From Ignavibacteriaceae bacterium (GTDB taxonomy: Bacteria > Bacteroidota > Ignavibacteria > Ignavibacteriales > Ignavibacteriaceae), in assembly GCA_026193755.1 (NCBI GenBank), contig JAPHUI010000291.1, positions 1 through 6,625 on the forward strand: 6,625 nucleotides of DNA. Direction: 5' to 3'. Of the stretch, positions 1-5,536 are shown one piece after another. The translations under genes were made by a program, and so were the position numbers. The notes beneath the pieces were generated by a model. It was not told the origin of the DNA and ran no database searches. It saw only the letters and a program-made list of their open reading frames with translations. Each line of letters starts with the position of its first letter. The stretch's first letter is position 1.

Positions 1-933
1 CTCTCTTAATTTATCAATTCCTATCGCACCCGGATCTTTGCCGCCATGCCCTGCATCAATTACAATTACATCAAAGTCCCACTTATCAATATTTTTCTGT
101 GTTTGCTGGCTCTTTGAGAATATTTTATTGTGAATGGTAATAATTATATCGTTACTACCCGGTACATTCATAACTTCACTGGTAGAGTAATCGCTTCCAA
201 CTTTAAATTTGAACTCAACATCAGCACCAACGTTTCTCGTTTCAATTTTTTTAATCAGATTGCTGATATTATCCCGGTCAGTTTTTTTAATATCTGCATT
301 CACCTTCCGGAATATTATCATGAGTTCACCATTTTCGAAAGAACTGAAATACGATGGAATCTGAGTCTTAGAATGTAAACGAATCATTGTTCCGTTTACT
401 TTTTCAGTTATTGTAAGTCCGGTTATACCATAGCCTGTAGTTGGCGGAAGGTCAGGATTATCAAACATCCATTCTTTTCCCTCTGATGGAGTATTTATTT
501 GGTTACCCAACACAAGTTTATCTGGCTTTTCGAACTTCAATTTGCGTTCTATAATTACTTCAAGTGGTCCAAGTGAATAAATTAATGGAATAAAAGTTTT
601 ACCATTTTTTGCATAACTCGATTTGGGAAGCTGATAGGCTTTCGGAATTCCGGTTGATCTTGAAGTAAGAATGAGAAAAGGATTTTGAGGGGTTGATTTC
701 AATAAAAAATAATTTGATTTAAGTTCTATTTTTCCTGTTTTCTCGCTTTCATAATAGTTGATTGATAATGCCCCCGCAAGGTCAGATATCGAAATGTAAA
801 TAACTCCTTCACGCATCCAGACAGGTATACTTTTTGTACCTCGATCTGTTACTATTGTGAGGGTTTCTAATTGCTGTGCAAAGGAATGAACAGTAAAAAT
901 TATAAAAAGAGATGTAAAGAATAACTTTTTCAT
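1..933 (-). CDS. N-acetylmuramoyl-L-alanine amidase, Amidase_3 family, secreted (partial, C-terminus beyond window)
   Basis: Reading the minus strand from the ATG at 933 gives 311 open codons running off the left edge. Residues 1-20 (MKKLFFTSL...SFAQQ) form a clear signal peptide, so the enzyme is exported. Residues about 35-131 hold two 'NG/EG-x-x-Y/F-I-P/S-L' half-repeats (MREGVIYISI near 40-49, YAKNGKTFIPL near 107-117), resembling the copper-amine-oxidase N-terminal-like wall-associated domain. A beta-rich linker follows. The last 23 residues, from VIVIDAGHGGKDPGAIG, are the unmistakable start of the Amidase_3 zinc hydrolase domain. His296 is the first zinc ligand, and Glu311, the last residue visible, sits where the second zinc ligand is expected. 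The family cleaves the amide bond between MurNAc and the stem peptide during cell separation and wall turnover. The gene starts 13 bp after the upstream methyltransferase stop, so it is probably co-transcribed. No good Shine-Dalgarno is visible. Confidence 0.93.
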   Translation of the reverse strand, partial: MKKLFFTSLFIIFTVHSFAQQLETLTIVTDRGTKSIPVWMREGVIYISISDLAGALSINYYESEKTGKIELKSNYFLLKSTPQNPFLILTSRSTGIPKAYQLPKSSYAKNGKTFIPLIYSLGPLEVIIERKLKFEKPDKLVLGNQINTPSEGKEWMFDNPDLPPTTGYGITGLTITEKVNGTMIRLHSKTQIPSYFSSFENGELMIIFRKVNADIKKTDRDNISNLIKKIETRNVGADVEFKFKVGSDYSTSEVMNVPGSNDIIITIHNKIFSKSQQTQKNIDKWDFDVIVIDAGHGGKDPGAIGIDKLRE

Positions 934-946
934 TGAGATGATAAAT

Positions 947-1525
947 TTATCCAATGAAGGGAAGCATAAATCCGCTTTTCTTTTTGTATTCAGAAAATCT
1001 TTCTGGAAAGTGCTTAGCCAGAAGTTTGTCTTCCATTGAAGCTCTCATTAAATAAATCGGGATTTCTATCAACGCAAACCCACCAACAATAAAACCTAAA
1101 GTTGCAGCTGCTGCACCAATATCAAGAATTATCTGGCAAAGGTACTGCGGATGTCTTATTATTTTGAAAGGTCCTTTTGTAACCAGTTCATGTTTCTTTT
1201 TTATCATTATTTCCTGTGAATAATTATCACCGAGCGTTTTGAATGACCAAACCTGTATCCAGGAAAATACCAGGTAAACAGCAAGACCTATGTAACGGAT
1301 TGTGTTGTATTCTTCAAGGTATTCCAATGTGCCAATCTGGAATACTGCAAGTATAAGTGCAACCAATGAAAGCATTGAAAGAACAGGCGGAAATTTTTGA
1401 AGAAAAGTATTCGGCTTCTCCTTTACTTCGCTAAGTGTTGATTTTAAACCACGTTTTGCGCCGGTAACATTAGCACCAAAAGTTCCAACAATATTAAGCA
1501 GTATAATAATGTTAACAGGATCCAT
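947..1525 (-). CDS. Isoprenylcysteine carboxyl methyltransferase (ICMT)-like membrane methyltransferase
   Basis: A 192-residue integral membrane protein with hydrophobic segments near residues 4-18, 47-65, 76-94 and a long stretch at about 130-160. The family signature lies at 112-131: HELVTKGPFKIIRHPQYLCQ, the 'LV..GPy+.vRHP.Y' SAM-binding motif of the ICMT/PEMT/NnrU-like superfamily. It is followed by the C-terminal 'R..MEDKLL...F..RF.EYKK....LPF' block that completes the cofactor pocket. Members methylate small lipid or isoprenoid substrates at the membrane. In bacteria without prenylated proteins the substrate is usually unknown, and I do not assign one. The start at 1525 is supported by GAGG at 1538-1535, nine bases upstream. 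It lies 57 bp after the Trm112-like gene and 13 bp before the amidase, so it is the middle gene of a likely three-gene unit. Confidence 0.85.
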   Translation of the reverse strand: MDPVNIIILLNIVGTFGANVTGAKRGLKSTLSEVKEKPNTFLQKFPPVLSMLSLVALILAVFQIGTLEYLEEYNTIRYIGLAVYLVFSWIQVWSFKTLGDNYSQEIMIKKKHELVTKGPFKIIRHPQYLCQIILDIGAAAATLGFIVGGFALIEIPIYLMRASMEDKLLAKHFPERFSEYKKKSGFMLPFIG

Positions 1526-1582
1526 TTTAGCTTACCTCATCCGTAATTATAATTATATCTGACTTCTACTACATACTTCTAA

Positions 1583-1798
1583 CTAATCAACTATTATTCC
1601 ATTCTTCTTCATTATCTCCTTCCATTCTTCCATCGGAACCTGTTCTGATTCATCTATTAGCATAATGGGAATATCGTCTTCAATACGGTAACGGCGACGG
1701 GTGTTTTTATCGGTGGAAACAAGTGTATTGCCGTCCAAGACCAAATCGGCTTTTGTTTCAGGACAGCACAGTATGTCTAAAAGTTCTTTACTGATCAT
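1583..1798 (-). CDS. Trm112 family protein (YcaR/UPF0434-like)
   Basis: A 71-residue protein that matches the bacterial Trm112-like family along its length: LLDILCCPETKADLVL at residues 6-21, a short basic turn (TRRRYRIE, 33-40), then DDIPIMLIDES (41-51). Family members elsewhere act as small activating subunits of SAM-dependent methyltransferases, with a zinc-binding knuckle in the archaeal and eukaryotic forms. Here the usual CPxC pair is replaced by C11-C12-P-E-T, with no second cysteine after the proline and none later in the protein, so a full four-cysteine zinc site is absent. The start at 1798 has a strong Shine-Dalgarno, AAAGGA at 1811-1806, with seven-base spacing. The gene probably leads the unit that continues into the membrane methyltransferase and amidase. 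A partner methyltransferase cannot be named from this window. Confidence 0.85.
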   Translation of the reverse strand: MISKELLDILCCPETKADLVLDGNTLVSTDKNTRRRYRIEDDIPIMLIDESEQVPMEEWKEIMKKNGIIVD

Positions 1799-1950
1799 TT
1801 CAAAATCCTTTTGTTTTCCAAAAATATAAAACTTGCCAATAATTACTAAGCGAGTGGATTTTAAAAATACTGATGGAAATAAAAGACTAATTTCAAGAAT
1901 TAATTTGCATCATTCATAAAGTATCGTTAAAATGTAACCCCTCACCCTAA

Positions 1951-2000
1951 CGTCCCCCGCAAAACTCTGTCTTTTACTTGTAAAAGAGAGAGGGGGGACG
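1951..2000. repeat. GC-rich long hairpin / interspersed repeat-like element
   Basis: The intergenic gap between the arsC-like and Trm112-like genes holds a nested inverted repeat. Outer arms are CGTCCCCC (1951-1958) and GGGGGACG (1993-2000). A second stem is CTCT (1965-1968) with AGAG (1989-1992). After one G-G mismatch, the inner arms are TCTTTTAC (1970-1977) and GTAAAAGA (1980-1987) around a TT loop. A six-base bulge (1959-1964) lies on the 5' side. On the plus strand it is followed by GTTTTT, but no plus-strand gene ends here. On the minus strand, the direction of the flanking genes, no T-run follows, so it is not a standard terminator for them. GC content is far above the surrounding AT-rich spacer, which suggests a dispersed repeat family, in the same style as the cluster at 6428-6542. 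The pairing is read directly; the repeat-family status is inferred. Confidence 0.65.
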
Positions 2001-2032
2001 GTTTTTAAAGCTGAAAGTAAATAAATAATTTG

Positions 2033-2383
2033 TCAGAAGAGTTCCTTTATTCTTTCAGGCGGTCTGGCAAGAATAGCTTTTTTCCCCTTCTCGATAATTG
2101 GACGCTGAACTAAATCTGGATATTTAATCATTAGATCCAGAATCTGGTCTTCAGAAAAATTTTTATCTTTAATCTTAAGAGCTTTATAAATCTTTTCATT
2201 CTTCCTCAAGATTTCAGAAGGTTTCATTTTCATCTTCACTATTAAGGATTTAAGTTTTGTTTTGGAGAATGGTTCGATGTAATAATTCACCTTTTCGAAA
2301 TCGACACCACTTTCTACTAACGCTTTAGCAACTTTCCTACAAGTCGTACAGGTTGGTTTTTCATACACCGTTATTTTGTCCAT
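2033..2383 (-). CDS. ArsC/Spx-family thioredoxin-fold protein (arsenate reductase-like)
   Basis: A 116-residue protein spanning the whole ArsC family. The redox motif KPTCTTCRK (residues 9-17) is near the N-terminus and the C-terminal block LVQRPIIEKGKKAILARPPE (91-110) is intact. The residues that matter in glutaredoxin-linked E. coli-type ArsC fall at the same numbers here: Cys12, Arg60, Arg94 and Arg107. A second cysteine, Cys15, makes a CxxC pair not found in E. coli ArsC. Family members either reduce arsenate or act as thiol regulators (Spx/YffB-like). No arsenic efflux, arsR or thioredoxin gene is nearby, so an arsenic role is not supported by context. The start at 2383 has AGGAG at 2393-2389 with five-base spacing. 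It lies 26 bp after the ParA-like gene and is probably co-transcribed with it. Confidence 0.87.
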   Translation of the reverse strand: MDKITVYEKPTCTTCRKVAKALVESGVDFEKVNYYIEPFSKTKLKSLIVKMKMKPSEILRKNEKIYKALKIKDKNFSEDQILDLMIKYPDLVQRPIIEKGKKAILARPPERIKELF

Positions 2384-2409
2384 AAAGTCTCCTGGGTTAA
2401 TTGAATAGA

Positions 2410-3198
2410 CTAAACCTTTCCTTTCGAATTAAACAATAATTTTCTTTCTGATATTTCATCAACAAGTCTAAAATAAGCCTTAGCTGCTTTGTCATTCGGA
2501 TGATAAATAAGCAATGATTTCTTTTTAGCTGCTGCTTCTTTAACCGTAGCACTTTTAGGTATGGAAGTGTTTAAAGTGTATTTGGGATAATTTCTGAATA
2601 ACTCTTTTTTAAATGTAAACGAGAGATTATTATTGTATTCATACATAGTGAGTAATATTCCCTCAATCTTTAATTCCGGATTATATTGTTCCCGAATTGT
2701 ATTCAGATGAGCAATCATTCTTCTAACAGATGCAATAGATAGTTTACCGGGCACAACCGGTATCAAAACACTGTCTGCGGCAATAAGTCCAGCATTTATA
2801 GTGCCGGTAATATGAGGTGGACAATCGAGTATTATAGATTCATATTTAGATTTTTCGGGTTCTAAAATATTTTTAAGTATCAGTTCGTTAGTTATCGTCT
2901 CCCCCAGCTTTTGAGTATCGAGATATGGCAAACGCCCAATTTGTATGAAATAGAGTTTTTCAATAACGGTTTTCAGAATAAACCTTCGTAAAGAAATTTC
3001 GGATTTCGGATCATCGAAAAGTTTGTTGGCAACTTCATCTTTGCTAAACCCTAAACTTACTGCGCAGGAACCTGCGGTGTCCAGATCAATTAACAAGGTT
3101 TTTTTGCCGGATAAAGCGAAGGCAATAGCTAAATTAATGGCTGTGGTTGTTTTGCCAGCTTTTCCCTTGGGAGTTGTGATTGCTATTATTTTCCCCAT
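2410..3198 (-). CDS. ParA/Soj-family ATPase (orphan, no ParB nearby)
   Basis: A 262-residue ParA-type P-loop ATPase. The N-terminus MGKIIAITTPKGKAGKTTTA aligns in register with Bacillus subtilis Soj. The deviant Walker A loop runs from Lys11 (signature lysine) to Thr18, with Lys16 the P-loop lysine. The A' segment LLIDLD ends at Asp40 and is followed by TAGS rather than the usual PQGN. Walker B is SIILDCPP (121-128, Asp125). The C-terminal half keeps the family's VLIPVVPGKLSIASVRR segment (144-160). Such ATPases form ATP-dependent dimers on DNA or membranes to position chromosomes, plasmids or protein complexes. No parB or parS cluster is visible, so the cargo is unknown. The second P-loop glycine (13) is replaced by lysine. 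The start at 3198 has AGGA at 3206-3203. The gene heads a pair with the ArsC-like gene and is transcribed divergently from the GGGP synthase gene. Confidence 0.9.
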   Translation of the reverse strand: MGKIIAITTPKGKAGKTTTAINLAIAFALSGKKTLLIDLDTAGSCAVSLGFSKDEVANKLFDDPKSEISLRRFILKTVIEKLYFIQIGRLPYLDTQKLGETITNELILKNILEPEKSKYESIILDCPPHITGTINAGLIAADSVLIPVVPGKLSIASVRRMIAHLNTIREQYNPELKIEGILLTMYEYNNNLSFTFKKELFRNYPKYTLNTSIPKSATVKEAAAKKKSLLIYHPNDKAAKAYFRLVDEISERKLLFNSKGKV

Positions 3199-3238
3199 AC
3201 CATCCTATTTTTATAAAAACTCTCTGTGTCTTCTAATA

Positions 3239-3244
3239 ATTATA
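3239..3244 (-). promoter_or_regulatory. Candidate -10 element for the parA-like gene
   Basis: Read on the minus strand these bases are TATAAT, which would place transcription start near 3232 and leave a leader of roughly 34 bases. No convincing -35 box lies 16-18 bases upstream; that position is occupied by the dyad at 3251-3267. AT-rich spacers throw up such hexamers by chance, so this is weak. Confidence 0.27.
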
Positions 3245-3250
3245 TTAACT

Positions 3251-3267
3251 GCATATCAGCAATATGC
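3251..3267. promoter_or_regulatory. Short dyad in the divergent parA / GGGP synthase spacer (possible operator)
   Basis: GCATAT (3251-3256) and ATATGC (3262-3267) form perfect six-base arms around a five-base centre (CAGCA). The dyad sits just upstream of a TATAAT-like hexamer for the minus-strand gene, where a DNA-binding regulator could compete with RNA polymerase. The 218-bp spacer (3199-3416) otherwise shows only AT-rich sequence and no credible small gene. Confidence 0.3.
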
Positions 3268-3416
3268 TTTTCTGCAGGTTATTGTGCAAGTTGCTTTTTT
3301 GCTAATTTTAACCAGTAAGTTAAAGTAAAATATTCAAATGCTCATATCATTTTCTTTCTTATAAAAATCAATTTTCATATATTTCTATTCAGTTTAAATC
3401 TAGATCATTGCTAATT

Positions 3417-4175
3417 ATGAAGATTTACAATCACCTTTTAAATACTGTAAAAGCAAAGGGAGCTGCTTATTTAATTCTTTTGGATCCTGATAAGTTATCG
3501 GATTCAAAAATTATTCCATTTGTTAAGCATTGCGAAAAATCCGGTGTCGACGGTTTCTTAATTGGAGGAAGCCTGCTGATTAGCGGAGACCTGAACTCCT
3601 TCATTGAAACAATAAAGGTTGAAACTTCTCTTCCGTTAATAATTTTTCCTGGCAGCGTAAACCAGATTTCACCCTTGGCAGATGCTATTTTATTTCTTTC
3701 AGTAATAAGCGGAAGAAATGCAGAACATTTAATCGGTAAACATGTTACAGCATCATCATTGATTAAGCGAGCGAATGTCGAACCAATTTCCACAGGTTAT
3801 ATTCTGGTAGAATCAGGAGTAACTACTACTGCCGTATACATGAGCGGGAGTCTTCCCATACCTAAAAACAAACCGGAGATAGCAGCTGCAACTGCACTTG
3901 CAGGTGAATATCTTGGAATGAAATTAATTTATCTTGAAGCTGGTTCAGGTGCGCAGGAGGCGGTACCTGACGAAATGGTCAAAGCCGTTTCCGAAGAATG
4001 CACTGTCCCGATTATTGTTGGCGGGGGAATACGCAACCCGCAAACTGCCAGAAGAAAAGTTGAAAATGGTGCCAGCATAATTGTAACAGGTAATTTTTTT
4101 GAAGATGAAAATAACTGGGATCTTATAAAAGATTTTTCAAGCGCTATTCATTACAAATTACCTGTTGAAGTTTAG
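3417..4175 (+). CDS. Geranylgeranylglyceryl phosphate synthase family protein (PcrB/GGGPS, bacterial group II type)
   Basis: A 252-residue TIM-barrel prenyltransferase. Family motifs appear in order: LDPDK (22-26), GFLIGGS (46-52), FPGS (77-80), SGRNAEHLIG (98-107), TGYILVE (126-132), YLEAGSGA (172-179, with the conserved catalytic-region Glu174), VGGGIR (201-206) and TGNFFE (224-229). The family joins a polyprenyl diphosphate to sn-glycerol-1-phosphate by an ether bond, the first step of archaeal-type lipids. In bacteria the chain length and final product vary and cannot be read from this sequence. A TTG nine bases upstream (3408) would add Met-Leu-Ile. I prefer the ATG at 3417, because family proteins begin close to this point and no Shine-Dalgarno favours the TTG. 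It lies 42 bp before the gmhA-like gene, same strand, and the two are probably co-transcribed. Confidence 0.9.
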   Translation: MKIYNHLLNTVKAKGAAYLILLDPDKLSDSKIIPFVKHCEKSGVDGFLIGGSLLISGDLNSFIETIKVETSLPLIIFPGSVNQISPLADAILFLSVISGRNAEHLIGKHVTASSLIKRANVEPISTGYILVESGVTTTAVYMSGSLPIPKNKPEIAAATALAGEYLGMKLIYLEAGSGAQEAVPDEMVKAVSEECTVPIIVGGGIRNPQTARRKVENGASIIVTGNFFEDENNWDLIKDFSSAIHYKLPVEV

Positions 4176-4217
4176 ATTCTCCTTGTTGATTTCACTCTTT
4201 AATGATTAAAAGAATAT

Positions 4218-4805
4218 ATGGATGCTAAAAAGTTTATAATAGATTCTTTAAACGAAAGCTCTGAAACAAAGCTTAAAATAAGAGATCAGCTTATGGAGGA
4301 TATACTTAAAGCAGTTGATCTTCTGGCTGGTAGTTTCAAAGAAGGAAATAAACTTTTACTCTGCGGAAATGGCGGCAGTGCGGCAGACTGCCAGCATATC
4401 GCAACTGAGCTGATGATCAGATTAAGTCACCACATACAAAGACCGGCGCTTCCTGCCATTGCACTTACAACAGACACTTCCAATCTGACTGCAGGCGGGA
4501 ATGATATTGGTTTTGAAAATGTTTTTGCCCGGAACGTTGAGGGATTGGGAAATAAAAGCGACATTCTTCTTGCAATTTCTACAAGCGGGAACTCGCCAAA
4601 TATTATTAAAGCAACCCACGCTGCCCATAATAAAGGAATGAAAGTAATTGGATTTTTAGGTGGTAGCGGTGGTAAGCTTAATGAATTTGTTGATCTTCCA
4701 ATTGTAATACCTTCCTCAAATGTTCAGAGAATTCAGGAAGGCCACATCACAATTGCACACATAATTTGTGAACTGGTTGAAGATAAACTGTATGGTACAG
4801 TTTAA
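4218..4805 (+). CDS. gmhA: D-sedoheptulose-7-phosphate isomerase (phosphoheptose isomerase)
   Basis: A 195-residue single-SIS-domain protein, the usual length for GmhA. It contains LLLCGNGGSAADCQHIATEL (46-65), then ALTTDTSNLTAGGNDIGFE (82-100), STSGNSPNII (121-130) and RIQEGHITIAH (171-181). Metal and catalytic residues of GmhA are present: His60, Glu64, Gln173 and His181. The enzyme converts sedoheptulose-7-phosphate to D-glycero-D-manno-heptose-7-phosphate, the first committed step to ADP- or GDP-heptose for LPS core or surface glycans, in the cytoplasm. None of the later heptose genes (gmhB, hldE/hddA) is in the window. The upstream neighbour is the GGGP synthase homologue, 42 bp away. 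The start at 4218 has only a weak purine stretch upstream. It could be a related SIS isomerase, but the match to GmhA motifs is close. Confidence 0.9.
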   Translation: MDAKKFIIDSLNESSETKLKIRDQLMEDILKAVDLLAGSFKEGNKLLLCGNGGSAADCQHIATELMIRLSHHIQRPALPAIALTTDTSNLTAGGNDIGFENVFARNVEGLGNKSDILLAISTSGNSPNIIKATHAAHNKGMKVIGFLGGSGGKLNEFVDLPIVIPSSNVQRIQEGHITIAHIICELVEDKLYGTV

Positions 4806-4835
4806 ATCACAAACAAGCACCAAACCCTAATACAA

Positions 4836-4870
4836 AAATTCCAAAAAGTACTTATATGAGATTGGAATTT
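4836..4870. terminator. Candidate bidirectional terminator between convergent genes
   Basis: AAATTCCAA (4836-4844) and TTGGAATTT (4862-4870) form perfect nine-base arms around a 17-base loop, in the 67-bp gap between the gmhA stop (4805) and the DUF192 gene stop (4873). Its position between convergent genes fits a shared terminator. The stem is AT-rich and the loop long, so folding would be weak. On the minus strand the second arm runs into TTTTTG; on the plus strand the tail is ATTATTTTG. Confidence 0.4.
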
Positions 4871-4872
4871 GA

Positions 4873-5463
4873 TTATTTTGTTTCCATCCAAAAAACTTTG
4901 TCACCCAATTTTACATCATGCCTGTCGCAAAATCCTGCATTCACTTCTAGAACGTACAGCGCTGGTTTAGACGATGGATAACTCTGCTCTGATAGTGGTG
5001 TAGTGTTTTTATGAATAGTCACAATTTCTTTATTGCTGTTGATGAACAGCATATCAAGTGAAAAAAGAGTATTGAACATCCAAAACGACTGATACTTTTC
5101 TTCTGGAAAAATAAAAAGCATCCCCTGCATTTCTTCCATATTTTCTCTGTTCATTAGCCCTAGCTGTCTTTCGTAATCATTATCTGCAATTTCAATATTA
5201 ATTTTGATTATTGGATTACCTGTTGTGTCAGCGAACGTCAGTTCACCTTCTTTTTTGAAATGATAATATTTCACCGAACTGTTTTCTTCTTTTATCAAAC
5301 TTTTATTAATAAAAATGAACGCAATAACCAGAACTATTATTGCTGCAACTATTTGCCAGACTGCAAGTGAAACTTTACCCAACTTTACAATCGGGCGGTT
5401 AAATATGTTTTTTTCTTTTTCCCCCGAATCAGTTTTCTTTTGTGTTCTTTTCTTTTGAGCCAT
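4873..5463 (-). CDS. DUF192 family protein with N-terminal membrane anchor
   Basis: A 196-residue protein. A lysine-rich cytoplasmic N-terminus (MAQKKRTQKKTDSGEKEKN) is followed by one transmembrane helix at about residues 32-53 (SLAVWQIVAAIIVLVIAFIF). From about 85 to the end is a DUF192 domain on the far side of the membrane. It shows the family landmarks IEIADNDYERQLGLMNRE (near 89-106), GMLFIFP and FWMFNTLFSLDMLFI, and ends with LYVLEVNAGFCDRHDVKLGD. The molecular function of DUF192 is not established. The frame is open back to an ATG at 5649, but those extra 62 codons overlap the hydrolase gene on the other strand and do not match DUF192 proteins. The ATG at 5463 begins a typical positive N-terminus, so I use it. 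The ribosome site there is weak. The gene converges on gmhA and diverges from the hydrolase across 73 bp. Confidence 0.87.
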   Translation of the reverse strand: MAQKKRTQKKTDSGEKEKNIFNRPIVKLGKVSLAVWQIVAAIIVLVIAFIFINKSLIKEENSSVKYYHFKKEGELTFADTTGNPIIKINIEIADNDYERQLGLMNRENMEEMQGMLFIFPEEKYQSFWMFNTLFSLDMLFINSNKEIVTIHKNTTPLSEQSYPSSKPALYVLEVNAGFCDRHDVKLGDKVFWMETK

Positions 5464-5486
5464 TCTATAAATTCCGATATTTGCAG

Positions 5487-5508
5487 GAGCTAATATAGTT
5501 AATAGCTC
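5487..5508. promoter_or_regulatory. Dyad in the divergent DUF192 / hydrolase promoter region
   Basis: GAGCTA (5487-5492) and TAGCTC (5503-5508) are perfect six-base inverted arms one helical turn apart (centre to centre 16 bp), in the middle of the 73-bp spacer that must hold both promoters. TATAAA at 5509-5514 could be the -10 box for the plus-strand hydrolase, but a matching -35 at normal spacing is not evident. Possible regulator site, weakly supported. Confidence 0.28.
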
Positions 5509-5536
5509 TATAAATTTAAGACAGAGACTTACAACC

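Noticed and set aside
130..378. Plus-strand 82-codon open frame
   Set aside because: It lies wholly inside the amidase gene on the opposite strand and its translation looks like no known protein.
1819..1826. TATTTTTG on the minus strand, matching the Bacteroidota -7 promoter pattern TAnnTTTG, upstream of the Trm112-like gene
   Set aside because: No TTG-type -33 element lies at the required spacing, and such a string is likely by chance in an AT-rich spacer.
3023..3328. Plus-strand 101-codon open frame with a hydrophobic translation
   Set aside because: Most of it is antisense to the conserved N-terminus of the ParA-like gene, and the hydrophobicity is a by-product of that antisense reading.
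3408..3416. TTG start adding three residues to the GGGP synthase homologue
   Set aside because: No ribosome site supports it, and the ATG at 3417 gives the usual short N-terminus of the family.
3467..3793. Minus-strand 108-codon open frame
   Set aside because: It is antisense to the conserved core of the GGGP synthase homologue.
4422..4628. Minus-strand 68-codon cysteine-rich open frame
   Set aside because: It is antisense to the conserved gmhA coding region; the cysteines arise from the antisense reading.
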